64,000 nucleotides of DNA from Sulfurimonas sediminis. Its GTDB lineage: Bacteria > Campylobacterota > Campylobacteria > Campylobacterales > Sulfurimonadaceae. The translations under genes and the position numbers were made by a program. How positions within the stretch are numbered: position 1 is the stretch's first letter; every line of letters begins with the position of its first letter. This document shows, piece after piece, positions 8,846 through 18,085 of the stretch. The stretch spans positions 1,054,001-1,118,000 of the forward strand of contig NZ_CP041235.1 of the NCBI RefSeq assembly GCF_014905115.1. The letters are read 5' to 3'. Under the pieces are notes generated by a model. The model saw only the letters and a list, made by a program, of their open reading frames with translations, was not told the DNA's origin and did no database searches.

Positions 8846-9373
8846 CTAACTGGTAAGGTCAGCTACTATATTTTGAAGTGTTTGTTTCTCGGCTTTTTCT
8901 TCACAGCTGATACCTTTGTCTTCAAGTGATTTTATTATCATCAAAATATAAGCATCAAAGGGTTTGAGCAGCGAACTGCTTAAACCTGTTCCTGACTCAA
9001 TACTCTGAGGAATAATTGCAAGAAGTGTGACCTTTGGTAAAGTTTCTCCTTGCCTCTCAAGCAAATTAAGACACCCGAGTACTCCGGTTTCGTCATCATC
9101 TTCATTTGTGCTGAAACTGCGAAAGGTCTCCATAGGAAACTGATACATTGAACCTGGAGCATCCTCAATTGTGATGACATCAAGGACAATTATTTCCTGA
9201 TATTCCATAAATACATTGAGTAGTTTTTTTCTTGCAACATCGCCGTGAATGATATCCACTTCGGGTTGAAAACTGTAATTGGACTCCAGATATCTACTCG
9301 CATATAAAGCGATACCTTCATCTTTGTGTGATGTATTTCCGATACTTAAAATAGCAATTTGTTTTTTATTCAT
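8846..9373 (-). CDS. Hydrogenase maturation protease-like protein (HyaD/HybD family)
   Basis: A 175-residue protein with the fold signature of [NiFe]-hydrogenase large-subunit endopeptidases: IAILSIGNTSHKDEGIALYAS at the start (nickel-ligand Glu about residue 19), then IIVLDVITIED with the second acidic ligand (Asp65). The third HybD ligand, a histidine near residue 93, is not seen; that region reads NEDDDETGVLGCLNLL. No hydrogenase structural genes lie in the window, so the substrate is unknown. ATG at 9373 is chosen over an upstream TTG at 9388. Confidence 0.7.
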   Translation of the reverse strand: MNKKQIAILSIGNTSHKDEGIALYASRYLESNYSFQPEVDIIHGDVARKKLLNVFMEYQEIIVLDVITIEDAPGSMYQFPMETFRSFSTNEDDDETGVLGCLNLLERQGETLPKVTLLAIIPQSIESGTGLSSSLLKPFDAYILMIIKSLEDKGISCEEKAEKQTLQNIVADLTS

Positions 9374-9445
9374 GCCGCATTCTAACAAAATTTTTTACTT
9401 ACAAAATAAAGAAATTGAAATAAGTGAAGTTTTTTATGCAAATGC

Positions 9446-10750
9446 CTATTTCTTCCCAAAAAACTTATAATAAAAATCCTTCACAAAACGCATTTTTGTT
9501 CGGCTTAAAACGAGGTTGCCACTCTTTATTTTACCGCTTGTGACTGTAGTGCCTGCTGCTATCATTACATTATCTTCTATAGTAATAGGGGCTACAAGCT
9601 GCGAATCACTGCCGATGAAGACATTTTTGCCGATGCGTGTTTTATATTTTTTGACACCGTCATAGTTACATGTAATGGTTCCCGCACCTATATTTGTGCC
9701 TTCGTCAATCTCGGCATCACCCAAATAGCTTAAATGTCCGGCTTTTACCCCTTTGAGGGTTGATTTTTTTACTTCAACAAAATTTCCGATGTGTGTATCT
9801 TCTATATGACTCAGCGGTCTAAGATGTGCCATCGGTCCGCAGTCCGAGTTTTTCAGGGTACTCTCTTCTACAACGCTGCCGGCTTTTATGTGGGAGTTGA
9901 TGATTTTGCTTTTTCCGGTAATGCGACAGCCGTTTTCAACAATGCACTCTCCCCCAAAAACAACATCTTCTTCTATGTAAATTGTTGCTGGCAGCTGCAT
10001 AGTTACCCCTGCATTCATCCATTTTGTACGGATTCTGTTTTGCATAATCTCTTCAGTGTCTGCGAGGTCTTTTTTGGAGTTTACCCCTTTGAAGTGTTCT
10101 TCATCAACAAGCAAAGGCACAATGCTCGACTCATCTTCGTTTGCCATTGCAATAATGTCGGTAAGGTAGTACTCCTGCTGTGCGTTATCATTACTCAAAT
10201 CAGGAATGTATCGCTCCAAGATGACTTTTGAAAAGGCATAAACACCGGCATTGACTGTTGTGACATTGAGTTCTGCTTCATCAGCGTCTTTTTGCTCTAC
10301 TATGTACTCCACATGGTTGTTTCGTATGATGACACGACCGTATCCGTCCGGATCTTCAAGATCAAAAATACTCATGATAATGTCTGCTTCAAGCTCTAAA
10401 AATCCTTTGAGTGCATCGGCTGTAATGAGTGGCATATCTCCGTTAAGAACCAATACCTTGTCATGTTTTGGTTCTACCTGCATCATAGCTCCGCCGGTTC
10501 CCGGGTAGTTTTTGGCGTCTTGTTCGACAAAGCAGATATCATCAAAATAGCTTTGCATTGTTTCAACAACAGCCTCTTTTTGATGGGCAACCACTACGGT
10601 AATATCATCAGAAATTTTACGGGACTCTTTGATGATATGATAGAGCATTGGCTTTCCGCTAATGGTGTGTAAGACCTTTGCTTTGGAAGATTTCATACGG
10701 CTGCCTTTACCGGCTGCCAAAATAACGATACTTATACTTTTTTGTTTCAT
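9446..10750 (-). CDS. glmU: Bifunctional GlmU (glucosamine-1-phosphate N-acetyltransferase / UDP-GlcNAc pyrophosphorylase)
   Basis: Makes UDP-N-acetylglucosamine, the precursor of peptidoglycan and lipid A. The N-terminal uridylyltransferase domain shows [20 protein letters not shown] (residues ~8-27) and GDMPLI. The C-terminal left-handed beta-helix acetyltransferase shows [20 protein letters not shown] and TITCNYDG. Length 434 is near the usual ~450. Two ATGs lie at 10756 and 10750; the second is better spaced from the purine-rich AAAAGAA. It stands alone, divergent from the EptA-like gene. Confidence 0.95.
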   Translation of the reverse strand: MKQKSISIVILAAGKGSRMKSSKAKVLHTISGKPMLYHIIKESRKISDDITVVVAHQKEAVVETMQSYFDDICFVEQDAKNYPGTGGAMMQVEPKHDKVLVLNGDMPLITADALKGFLELEADIIMSIFDLEDPDGYGRVIIRNNHVEYIVEQKDADEAELNVTTVNAGVYAFSKVILERYIPDLSNDNAQQEYYLTDIIAMANEDESSIVPLLVDEEHFKGVNSKKDLADTEEIMQNRIRTKWMNAGVTMQLPATIYIEEDVVFGGECIVENGCRITGKSKIINSHIKAGSVVEESTLKNSDCGPMAHLRPLSHIEDTHIGNFVEVKKSTLKGVKAGHLSYLGDAEIDEGTNIGAGTITCNYDGVKKYKTRIGKNVFIGSDSQLVAPITIEDNVMIAAGTTVTSGKIKSGNLVLSRTKMRFVKDFYYKFFGKK

Positions 10751-10828
10751 GTGCATTCTTTTTTTGTTTTTATCTGCAATGTTACCATTATTTAATTATA
10801 AAGTGTATAATTTCGAACTTATTTTATG

Positions 10829-10840
10829 TTTACATGTAAT
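10829..10840. repeat. Near-perfect copy of iterated palindrome, intergenic
   Basis: TTTACATGTAAT, 11 of 12 matches to the iterated palindrome, in the divergent spacer between glmU and the EptA-like gene. It is one of only two copies outside genes. Confidence 0.85.
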
Positions 10841-10871
10841 AAGATAATTTATACTAAAGAAGATTTTCCCC

Positions 10872-12467
10872 TTGAAAAAAATTACACAAACACAACTCAT
10901 CATCTATGTCAGTATATTCTTTGTTTTATTTGATAACTACAGCTTTTTTCACAATGTCTTGCAGGTCTATCCTATGAACTGGCACAACGCCGGATTTTTA
11001 ATATCTCTGGTCGTTGTTTTAGTCTTTTTTATGATATTTCTGCTCTCTTTGTTTTGTTATAAGTATACGCTTAAACCGATTATTATTACACTGCTGTTGG
11101 TTTCATCGCTGACAAACTACTTTATGAACAGTTATCATGTGGTGATTGATGCGAGTATGATTCGCAATACACTGCAGACAAATATGCATGAATCACTGGA
11201 TCTGGTAACGCTCAAACAGGTTCTGTATTTTCTGTTTTTAGGTCTTTTGCCGTCATATTTTGTTTATAAGGCAAAAATAGAGTACCGTCCTCTCAAGCAG
11301 GAGTTACTTGCGCGCTTAAAACTCATAGGAGTCTCTCTGGCGATTATTCTTGCTTCATTCTTTTTGTTCAGTAAGTTTTATACCTCCTTTGTCCGCGAAC
11401 ACAAGCCCTTACGCTACTCCATAAATCCTGCGTACTGGATGTACTCCATCGGAAAGTATATCAATTTGACATTTAACAGCGGTCCGCTTGTGGTAAAACC
11501 GATAGGACTTGATGCCAAAGTTGTCAATGATGACAACCGCAGCAAGCTTGTTATTATGGTGGTTGGTGAAGCAGCACGGGCGGATCATTTTAGTCTCAAC
11601 GGCTACAAAAGAGAGACAAACCCTCTGCTTGCGCAAGATGATATCATAGATTTTCCAAATTTTTACTCTTGTGGTACTTCTACTGCCGCATCGGTACCCT
11701 GTATGTTTGCGAAATACGGCAAATCAGACTACAGCTACAAAAAGGGTATCAGCACGGAAAATGTGCTTGATGTGTTAAAACACACAAAAGATGTGGCTAT
11801 TCTTTGGCGAGACAACAACTCTGACTCAAAAGGTGTGGCGTTGCGTGTGCCGTATGAGGATTACAAAACTCCGAAAAACAATACAATCTGTACCGATGGA
11901 GAGTGTAGAGATGTCGGAATGCTGGTCGGACTCGACAAATTTATACAAAAGAACAAAGGCAAAAATATTTTAATTGTGCTGCATCAGATGGGAAATCACG
12001 GACCTGCATACTACAAACGCTATCCGAAAGATTTTGAAAAATTTACACCTACATGTAAAACAAACCAGTTGGAAAACTGCACACAGGAAGAGATAACAAA
12101 TGCCTATGACAATGCGATTTTGTATACTGACTATTTTTTAGACCAGACGATAAAATTTTTGAAAAAGTATGACAAAAAGTATGATACGGCCATGATATAT
12201 ATGAGTGACCACGGGGAGAGTCTTGGTGAGGGCGGTGTCTACCTGCACGGTTTGCCATACTTTATGGCACCTGATGCACAGGTGCATATCGGTGCTGTAA
12301 TGTGGTTTGGCAAAAATATGGCAAAAAGGGTCAATAAAGAGGCATTAGAAAAACGAAAAGATGAAAAGTATACTCAGGATGATCTTTTTCATACATTACT
12401 GGGCATATTTAATGTAGAGACAAAAGAGTATAACAAAAAGCTGGATATTTTAAAAAATGAACATTAA
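10872..12467 (+). CDS. Phosphoethanolamine transferase (EptA-like, lipid A modification)
   Basis: A 531-residue inner-membrane enzyme. About five transmembrane helices (residues 1-170) are followed by a periplasmic sulfatase-fold domain with VVGEAARADHFSLNGYKR (metal-ligand Glu), CGTSTAASVPCMF (catalytic Thr in 269-271) and MSDHGESLGEGGVYLHG. The family moves phosphoethanolamine from phosphatidylethanolamine to lipid A or core sugars, lowering surface charge and giving cationic-peptide resistance. Translation appears to start at TTG 10872, with AAAGAAG about 10 bp upstream. It overlaps the downstream PAP2 gene by 11 bp. Confidence 0.9.
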   Translation: MKKITQTQLIIYVSIFFVLFDNYSFFHNVLQVYPMNWHNAGFLISLVVVLVFFMIFLLSLFCYKYTLKPIIITLLLVSSLTNYFMNSYHVVIDASMIRNTLQTNMHESLDLVTLKQVLYFLFLGLLPSYFVYKAKIEYRPLKQELLARLKLIGVSLAIILASFFLFSKFYTSFVREHKPLRYSINPAYWMYSIGKYINLTFNSGPLVVKPIGLDAKVVNDDNRSKLVIMVVGEAARADHFSLNGYKRETNPLLAQDDIIDFPNFYSCGTSTAASVPCMFAKYGKSDYSYKKGISTENVLDVLKHTKDVAILWRDNNSDSKGVALRVPYEDYKTPKNNTICTDGECRDVGMLVGLDKFIQKNKGKNILIVLHQMGNHGPAYYKRYPKDFEKFTPTCKTNQLENCTQEEITNAYDNAILYTDYFLDQTIKFLKKYDKKYDTAMIYMSDHGESLGEGGVYLHGLPYFMAPDAQVHIGAVMWFGKNMAKRVNKEALEKRKDEKYTQDDLFHTLLGIFNVETKEYNKKLDILKNEH

Positions 12468-13137
12468 CCAGCAACTTGTTGTTACTTTTATAATACTCTT
12501 CTTGAGTATTATATTTTTTGGTATAACAGATGTTGATTTGAGTCTGCAAGATCAGTTTTATAATTTTTCAACACACAAATGGATTCTTTTTTGGGGTGAG
12601 CAGCCTTACAAGTTTATATTTTACGACGGTATTAAAAAACTTCTCATTGCCTTTGCTGTGAGTCTGTTGCTTGCACTCATCTTTTTTAGGAAAACAAAAC
12701 TGGTCAATGACTACAAAAGAGGCATGATTATTGTCATACTCTCTGCCATTTTTGTGCCGCTTATTGCAAGTTCTATAAAAGGAGAGACAAATATGCCATG
12801 TCCCAAAGATGAAGTGAGGTACGGCGGTGTCTATCCTCGGACAGCGGTCTGGCAAAACTACACACCGGAATTTAAACTGCATCACCATAAAAGCAAATGC
12901 TGGCCTGCCGGACATGCCAGCGGTGGATTTGCGCTTTTGAGCCTGGTATTTTTATTTCACAAACGGAGAAATAAAATCATTGCCTCTGCAGTTGCTTTGA
13001 CTATAGGCTGGAGTATGGGACTGTATAAAATGCTTATCGGTGATCATTTTTTCAGTCATACGGTCATTACGATGGTACTTGCATGGCTGATTATATTACT
13101 CATCGCAAAGATAGTCAATAAAATTTACTCTTTATAA
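12457..13137 (+). CDS. PAP2-family membrane phosphatase
   Basis: A 226-residue protein with about five transmembrane segments and the three PAP2 phosphatase motifs: KGETNMPCP (variant of KxxxxxxRP), CWPAGHASGG (variant of PSGH) and SMGLYKMLIGDHFFSH (variant of SRxxxxxHxxxD). The family removes phosphate from lipids such as lipid A, undecaprenyl diphosphate or phosphatidylglycerol phosphate. Its 11-bp overlap with the EptA-like gene suggests a lipid A phosphatase (LpxE/F-type) acting with the phosphoethanolamine transferase. That pairing is inference. Confidence 0.85.
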   Translation: MNINQQLVVTFIILFLSIIFFGITDVDLSLQDQFYNFSTHKWILFWGEQPYKFIFYDGIKKLLIAFAVSLLLALIFFRKTKLVNDYKRGMIIVILSAIFVPLIASSIKGETNMPCPKDEVRYGGVYPRTAVWQNYTPEFKLHHHKSKCWPAGHASGGFALLSLVFLFHKRRNKIIASAVALTIGWSMGLYKMLIGDHFFSHTVITMVLAWLIILLIAKIVNKIYSL

Positions 13138-13149
13138 TAATTGTGCTAT

Positions 13150-13155
13150 TATAAT
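13150..13155 (+). promoter_or_regulatory. Candidate -10 element for motA
   Basis: TATAAT in an AT-rich spacer, 33 bp before the motA ATG at 13188. A TAAGG ribosome-binding site lies between. No obvious sigma-54 or sigma-28 box was seen. Confidence 0.45.
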
Positions 13156-13187
13156 GTAATTATAAATTTTTTCGTTAAGGTTTTTGG

Positions 13188-13952
13188 ATGGATTTAGGTA
13201 CGGTCATTGGTATTGTTTTGATTATGGCTCTTTTGCTCGGGGCCATGACAATGGGTGTTGGTGTCGGTGCATATATCGATATTCCTTCTGTTTTAATTGT
13301 TGTCGGTGGTAGTATAGGGGCTTTGATGATCTCTTTCAAGCCGGCGCAGATGAAAAAGTTTACAAAAGTCTTTATGAAAGCCATTAAGCCTGCTGAAGAG
13401 GATGTAGGTGAGCTTATCAAAAAACTGGTAGAGTTTGCAACCAAGGCAAGAAAAGACGGTATTTTGGCATTGGAGAGTGATGTCAACAATGAAGAGAATG
13501 AGTTCTTGAAAAAAGGTCTCTCTATGGCAATTGACGGGAGTGAGCCTGACACTATTCGTGATTTGCTCGAAATTGACATGGAACAGACAAGTACCCGCCA
13601 TAAGATTCATGCTTCCATATTTAATCAGTGGGCGGGGCTTGCCGGTGCAATGGGTATGATCGGAACACTTATCGGGCTTGTTGCCATGCTTTTAAATATG
13701 GCAGATCCTTCTGCCATCGGTCCTTCTATGGCAGTTGCCCTTCTTACAACCATGTACGGAGCGATGATTGGAAATATCTTCGGAACACCGATTTACAATA
13801 TTTTGACTATTCGAAATGATGAAGAGACGATGCTCAAAGAGATGATTCTTGAGGGTATTATGTCGATTCAGTCCGGTGACGCACCAAGAGTACTTGAAGC
13901 AAAACTGCTTGCCTATCTGGCTCCTGCTGACCGTGTCAGTCAGTTTGAATAA
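13188..13952 (+). CDS. motA: Flagellar motor stator protein MotA
   Basis: A 254-residue inner-membrane protein that forms the proton-conducting stator ring with MotB. The N-terminal pair of transmembrane helices (about 1-50), a cytoplasmic loop rich in charged residues (about 60-150, contacting FliG) and the C-terminal helix pair with AGLAGAMGMIGTLIGLV and GPSMAVALLTTMYGA are clear. It is the first gene of motA-motB-fliP, with motB starting 12 bp downstream. Confidence 0.96.
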   Translation: MDLGTVIGIVLIMALLLGAMTMGVGVGAYIDIPSVLIVVGGSIGALMISFKPAQMKKFTKVFMKAIKPAEEDVGELIKKLVEFATKARKDGILALESDVNNEENEFLKKGLSMAIDGSEPDTIRDLLEIDMEQTSTRHKIHASIFNQWAGLAGAMGMIGTLIGLVAMLLNMADPSAIGPSMAVALLTTMYGAMIGNIFGTPIYNILTIRNDEETMLKEMILEGIMSIQSGDAPRVLEAKLLAYLAPADRVSQFE

Positions 13953-13964
13953 CGGACAGCACTG

Positions 13965-14744
13965 ATGGGTAAAAAAAAGTGTCCTGAATGCGAAGAGTGT
14001 CTACCCGCATGGCTGGCGGCATTCGGAGACTTGATGTCTTTGCTTCTTTGTTTTTTCGTTTTGCTGCTTTCTATGTCGAGTATGGATGCAAAAAAGATTT
14101 CAGAAGCTATCGGTTCACTCTCAGGTGCGATGAGTGTTCTTGAAGGCGGTACGCAAACAGAAATTTCAAAAAAAAGAATGCTTGAAGCTACACCTATAGA
14201 CTCTCAGGACGAAACGAGTGAAGTGGTCAACAGAGTGCAGCAGGCTGCAACTGATGCAAATGAGATGATGGAAAAGACACAGTCTCCCGCGATTACCGTA
14301 AAAGAAGCGCAAGACGGTTTTGTGATCAAACTGCCGGCAACACTGCTGTTTAAACCTGGCAGTGCTACGATAGAAAATCAGGACGCTTTGTTGTTTTTGA
14401 AGCGGATTACGCTTATTATTCAAGAGTTGCCAAATGATATGCTTGTGGATGTGCAGGGGCATACTGATGACAGAGATCCCGGACCGAACAGTCCCTATAA
14501 AGACAACTGGGAACTCTCGACTGCAAGAGCACTGGCTGTTTTGCATGAGTTGATATTAGACGGTGCAGATCCTGCGCGTCTGAGTGCAACAGGTTTTGCA
14601 CAGTATCAGCCCATAGCGACCAATGTAACAGCCACAGGACGGGAAAAAAACAGAAGAGTTGAATTGCATTTTTATGGGAAAAAAAGTGAAGAAGCGCAAA
14701 GTGTGAACAATTCTATTTTAGATAAAACAGTCGAGAAAAAATGA
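13965..14744 (+). CDS. motB: Flagellar motor stator protein MotB
   Basis: A 259-residue peptidoglycan-anchored stator partner of MotA. It has one N-terminal transmembrane helix with the proton-carrying aspartate in AFGDLMSLLLCFFVLLLS, a linker and plug region, then an OmpA-type peptidoglycan-binding domain (about 120-245) with VQGHTDDRDPGP, NWELSTARALAV and REKNRRVELHF. Its last four bases overlap fliP (ATGATAAG), which argues for translational coupling. Confidence 0.96.
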   Translation: MGKKKCPECEECLPAWLAAFGDLMSLLLCFFVLLLSMSSMDAKKISEAIGSLSGAMSVLEGGTQTEISKKRMLEATPIDSQDETSEVVNRVQQAATDANEMMEKTQSPAITVKEAQDGFVIKLPATLLFKPGSATIENQDALLFLKRITLIIQELPNDMLVDVQGHTDDRDPGPNSPYKDNWELSTARALAVLHELILDGADPARLSATGFAQYQPIATNVTATGREKNRRVELHFYGKKSEEAQSVNNSILDKTVEKK

Positions 14745-15478
14745 TAAGAGTTCTTTTCTTGCTTGCGGCATTGGCTGCTTTGGGTTTTGGGGCAGAATCG
14801 CCTGTTGTTCCTACCATGAACCTGAGTCTTTCGGCACCGGATACACCACAACAGCTTGTCTCTTCGCTCAATGTTCTCGTTGTTCTGACCTTACTTTTTT
14901 TAGCACCTTCGATGGTGCTGGTAATGACAACATTTACCCGGTTTGTCATTGTGTTCGGATTTTTGCGTCAGGCACTCGGTACCCAACAGGTTCCTCCGAC
15001 ACAACTGCTTGTCATGCTTGCAATGATTTTAACTTTTTTTGTTATGGAACCCATAGGAACAAAAGCCTATGAGCAGGGTATCAAGCCTTATATAGCCAAA
15101 GAGATAGGCTATGAAGAGGCTTTTGCCAAAACGACACTGCCGTTTAAAAATTTTATGATTAGAAATACAAGAGAAAAGGATTTGGCACTTTTTTTACGGA
15201 TACGTAAAATGGAAAATCCGAAAAGCGTGGCAGATGTCCCTCTTTCTATTGTAATTCCTGCCTTTATAATCAGTGAGTTAAAAACCGCTTTTGAGATAGG
15301 TTTTTTACTCTTTTTGCCATTTCTGGTGATAGATATGGTCGTGGCCTCTATTTTGATGTCTATGGGTATGATGATGCTGCCTCCTGTTATGATCTCTCTG
15401 CCTTTTAAAATACTTGTTTTTGTATTGATTGACGGCTGGAATTTACTTATAGGCAATTTGATTGCCTCTGTAAAATAA
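14741..15478 (+). CDS. fliP: Flagellar type III export apparatus protein FliP
   Basis: A 245-residue core protein of the flagellar export gate (FliP5-FliQ4-FliR1). There is a cleavable signal peptide (residues ~1-18), then four hydrophobic segments with FTRFVIVFGFLRQALGTQQ-type and SMGMMMLPPVMISLPFKILVF motifs that define the family. fliQ and fliR are not adjacent; trmA follows, as is usual for scattered flagellar genes in Campylobacterota. Confidence 0.96.
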   Translation: MIRVLFLLAALAALGFGAESPVVPTMNLSLSAPDTPQQLVSSLNVLVVLTLLFLAPSMVLVMTTFTRFVIVFGFLRQALGTQQVPPTQLLVMLAMILTFFVMEPIGTKAYEQGIKPYIAKEIGYEEAFAKTTLPFKNFMIRNTREKDLALFLRIRKMENPKSVADVPLSIVIPAFIISELKTAFEIGFLLFLPFLVIDMVVASILMSMGMMMLPPVMISLPFKILVFVLIDGWNLLIGNLIASVK

Positions 15479-15496
15479 TTTTCTAAGGATGTAAAA

Positions 15497-16609
15497 TTGG
15501 ATTGTAAATATTTCGGTGAATGTGGTGCCTGCAGAGTTTACGAAGATGGATATGAAGCACAACTTAATGAAAAAATACAGATAAACAAAGAACGATTTAC
15601 ACCTTACTTTAGTGAAGAAATTTCTGTGTATAAATCCTTGGATGCACATTACCGTGCAAGGAGCGAGTTTAAAATATGGCATACAGATGATGAAATTTCA
15701 TATGCCATGAATCATATTGATAAAAAAGGTGTTGTGCTTATAAATGAATGTCCGCAGGTGAATGTGCATATTGGAAACCTTATGCCTAAGCTTCTTGATG
15801 CAATCAAAGTACATGCTGTCGGTTTTAAGCTTTTTGGTGCGGATTTTTTAAGTTCGAGTTCGGGTGAAATAGTTGTTTCACTTCTGTATCACAGACCTTT
15901 GGATGAAGCCTGGCAGGAAAAAGCAAAAAAAATAGCCCAGGAGCTGGGTATATACATCATAGGCCGTTCACGCAAACAAAAAGTTGTGATAGGACAGGAT
16001 TATGTTACAGAGACTTTACATGTAAAGAGTGATGTTTATAGGTTCAAATATATTGAAAACAGTTTTACCCAGCCAAATCCGAGAGTCAATGAACAGATGA
16101 TTGCCTGGGCAAGTGACAGGTTTTCGGATACGAAAAACGATTTACTTGAACTCTACTGCGGGGCAGGAAATTTCACCATTCCTTTTGCAAAAAAATTCAA
16201 CAAAGTGCTGGCGACAGAAATATCCAAATCCTCCATCAATGCGGCAAAAGAAAATATGCTTTTAAATCAGCTAAACAACATAGAATTTGTCCGTATGAGC
16301 GTTGAAGATTTTGTCGCTGCACTCGACGGCGTAAGAGAGTACAGAAGGATGAAAGATATTGATATCAACAGTTATGCTATTCATTCTGTCTTTGTCGACC
16401 CTCCACGAAGCGGAATGGGCGAATACTCTTGCAAATTTGTCTCAAGGTATGATCATATAGTCTATATTTCATGTAATCCGTTGACATTGCTGGATGATTT
16501 GAACATACTCTCTCAAACACATACAGTTACAGACATGGCGCTTTTTGACCAGTTTCCCTACACACATCATGTTGAAATGGGTGTGAAACTTACAAAAAAA
16601 GGGCTGTAG
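15497..16609 (+). CDS. trmA: tRNA (uracil-5-)-methyltransferase TrmA
   Basis: Makes 5-methyluridine at position 54 (T-loop) of tRNA with SAM. The 370-residue protein has LLELYCGAGNFTIPFA (SAM motif), VFVDPPRSGM, the catalytic-cysteine motif YISCNPLTLLDD and the C-terminal DQFPYTHHVEMGVKL with the base Glu. Translation starts at TTG 15497 behind TAAGGA. Its stop overlaps the GTG start of the next gene by one base, so it probably heads the long 15.5-24.7 kb run. One perfect palindrome copy lies at 16015-16026 (peptide LHVK). Confidence 0.93.
   Translation: MDCKYFGECGACRVYEDGYEAQLNEKIQINKERFTPYFSEEISVYKSLDAHYRARSEFKIWHTDDEISYAMNHIDKKGVVLINECPQVNVHIGNLMPKLLDAIKVHAVGFKLFGADFLSSSSGEIVVSLLYHRPLDEAWQEKAKKIAQELGIYIIGRSRKQKVVIGQDYVTETLHVKSDVYRFKYIENSFTQPNPRVNEQMIAWASDRFSDTKNDLLELYCGAGNFTIPFAKKFNKVLATEISKSSINAAKENMLLNQLNNIEFVRMSVEDFVAALDGVREYRRMKDIDINSYAIHSVFVDPPRSGMGEYSCKFVSRYDHIVYISCNPLTLLDDLNILSQTHTVTDMALFDQFPYTHHVEMGVKLTKKGL
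16015..16026. repeat. Iterated palindrome, perfect copy (in trmA)
   Basis: TTTACATGTAAA with flanking C/G (16014-16027); encodes LHVK. Confidence 0.95.
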
Positions 16610-18015
16610 TGAAAAAAATATTAATCATAAGCAGTGGACCTATAGGGCAACACTTTATTCAACGGGTTACCGAGACATATACGAGTGAAAATATATATTA
16701 TATAGTGCAGACAAAAGAGAAAAAATTTAAAGATGCAAGCCCGGCACGTTTTAAATTTTATGAGTTTGATCCTACAAGTTTTTATAAACTGGCAAATTTA
16801 CTCAAAATGGAGTTTATCCAGGTTGTGATAGCGATGGACAATCAGACTGAAGTTGAAAATACGATTAAAAACATTCGTGTTGTAAAAAAGCAGTTGCGGG
16901 TTGTTGTCCTAAATCAGTGGAATATGACCAATGAAGACCCGAATGTTGTACTCATTAATGCAAATGAGATTTTGGCCTCCCGTTTGTTGGACTACCTGCC
17001 GAATGTTCCGGTGATAGCACAGAATGTCGGTATAGGCGAGGGTGAAATAATGGAAGTGCTTGTTCCTTTTGGCAGTTCTTTTGTTTATAGGCATATTGGA
17101 GTGATTGAACAGAAAAACTGGCGCATTGTCGCGATATACAGAAACAGAAAACTCATAATGCCTTCGCGCAGACGCATGATACAGCCAAATGACACTCTTT
17201 TGCTCGTTGGTGAGCCTGCGGTCTTGCACTCAGTTTACAAAGCCATTAAACGTGAACTTGGACAGTTCCCTGAGCCTTTTGGAACAAATATTCTTTTATA
17301 CATAGATATGAACATTATCACGCATTCCAATATTGCCACGCTTGTACAGCATGCAATGTACATCCATGAAAAATTCAAGCATGACCTTGTTATAAAAATT
17401 GTAAATCCTTCAGACATTGATATTATTGAAAAAATCAAGGATTTAAGAGATTTGGATATTGTTGTCGAGATAGATTATGACAGTATCAATCTGCGATCTG
17501 TATTTTTGCATGATGTAAAATCATATCATGTCGGACTGGTGATTGTATCAAGAGAGATGTTTGCCGATTATCATGTGAGAAAATGTTTGTATGATGTACA
17601 TGTACCGGTACTGAAACTCTCAGAAAAATCCTTTTCCAAGGTGAAAGATGTCGCTCTGATACTTTCAGACAACAGAGACCTGGAAAAAATTTCTGCAACG
17701 ATTTTTGATATAGCCGAGCAGCTTAATTTCAATATAGAGCTTTATAATTATATAAACGAACACCAGGATGAAAAAGAACAGGTCATCGAGCATTTTTACA
17801 ATCTTTCAACTATTTTTTCCAAGTCAATCAAAGTTTTCAAAGAGAATGAAAATCCGATTAGGCTCCTGAAGCACAAAGAAAATTTTGTACAGATCATTCC
17901 TTTTACCAACAAACTCACAACACGCCATATTTATGCTCTTTTTTCAACTGACAGTGAAAAGCTCTATTTTAAACTGAATGATTTTCATCAGATTTTTATA
18001 CCTGTACAGCTATAA
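16609..18015 (+). CDS. TrkA-like NAD-binding regulatory protein (COG3400 type)
   Basis: A 468-residue soluble protein starting at GTG. An N-terminal Rossmann-type RCK/TrkA-N domain (KILIISSGPIGQHFIQRV, residues 2-19) is followed by a TrkA-C-like domain (about 130-215; RRRMIQPNDTLLLVGEP), then about 250 residues I cannot assign, with alternating alpha/beta character. RCK domains gate potassium or other ion transport by binding nucleotides. Campylobacterota carry this family next to aroB and mscS (H. pylori HP0282 neighbourhood, from memory). A role in ion homeostasis alongside the downstream MscS channel is plausible inference. Confidence 0.65.
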   Translation: MKKILIISSGPIGQHFIQRVTETYTSENIYYIVQTKEKKFKDASPARFKFYEFDPTSFYKLANLLKMEFIQVVIAMDNQTEVENTIKNIRVVKKQLRVVVLNQWNMTNEDPNVVLINANEILASRLLDYLPNVPVIAQNVGIGEGEIMEVLVPFGSSFVYRHIGVIEQKNWRIVAIYRNRKLIMPSRRRMIQPNDTLLLVGEPAVLHSVYKAIKRELGQFPEPFGTNILLYIDMNIITHSNIATLVQHAMYIHEKFKHDLVIKIVNPSDIDIIEKIKDLRDLDIVVEIDYDSINLRSVFLHDVKSYHVGLVIVSREMFADYHVRKCLYDVHVPVLKLSEKSFSKVKDVALILSDNRDLEKISATIFDIAEQLNFNIELYNYINEHQDEKEQVIEHFYNLSTIFSKSIKVFKENENPIRLLKHKENFVQIIPFTNKLTTRHIYALFSTDSEKLYFKLNDFHQIFIPVQL

Positions 18016-18067
18016 ACAGCGTTAATTTATTCCTTTTTTAGTAAAAGTTAAGTATTATCTAGCATAT

Positions 18068-18073
18068 TATAAT
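18068..18073 (+). promoter_or_regulatory. Candidate -10 element for aroB
   Basis: TATAAT within ATATTATAATTTTGG, 13 bp before the aroB ATG at 18086. It would give a very short leader and could be an internal promoter of the run. Confidence 0.4.
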
Positions 18074-18085
18074 TTTGGATAGACA

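Noticed and set aside
17592-17605. GTACATGTAC in the COG3400 gene as another copy of the iterated palindrome
   Set aside because: The core TACATGTA matches but the flanks do not (G and C in place of T and A), so it was not counted.
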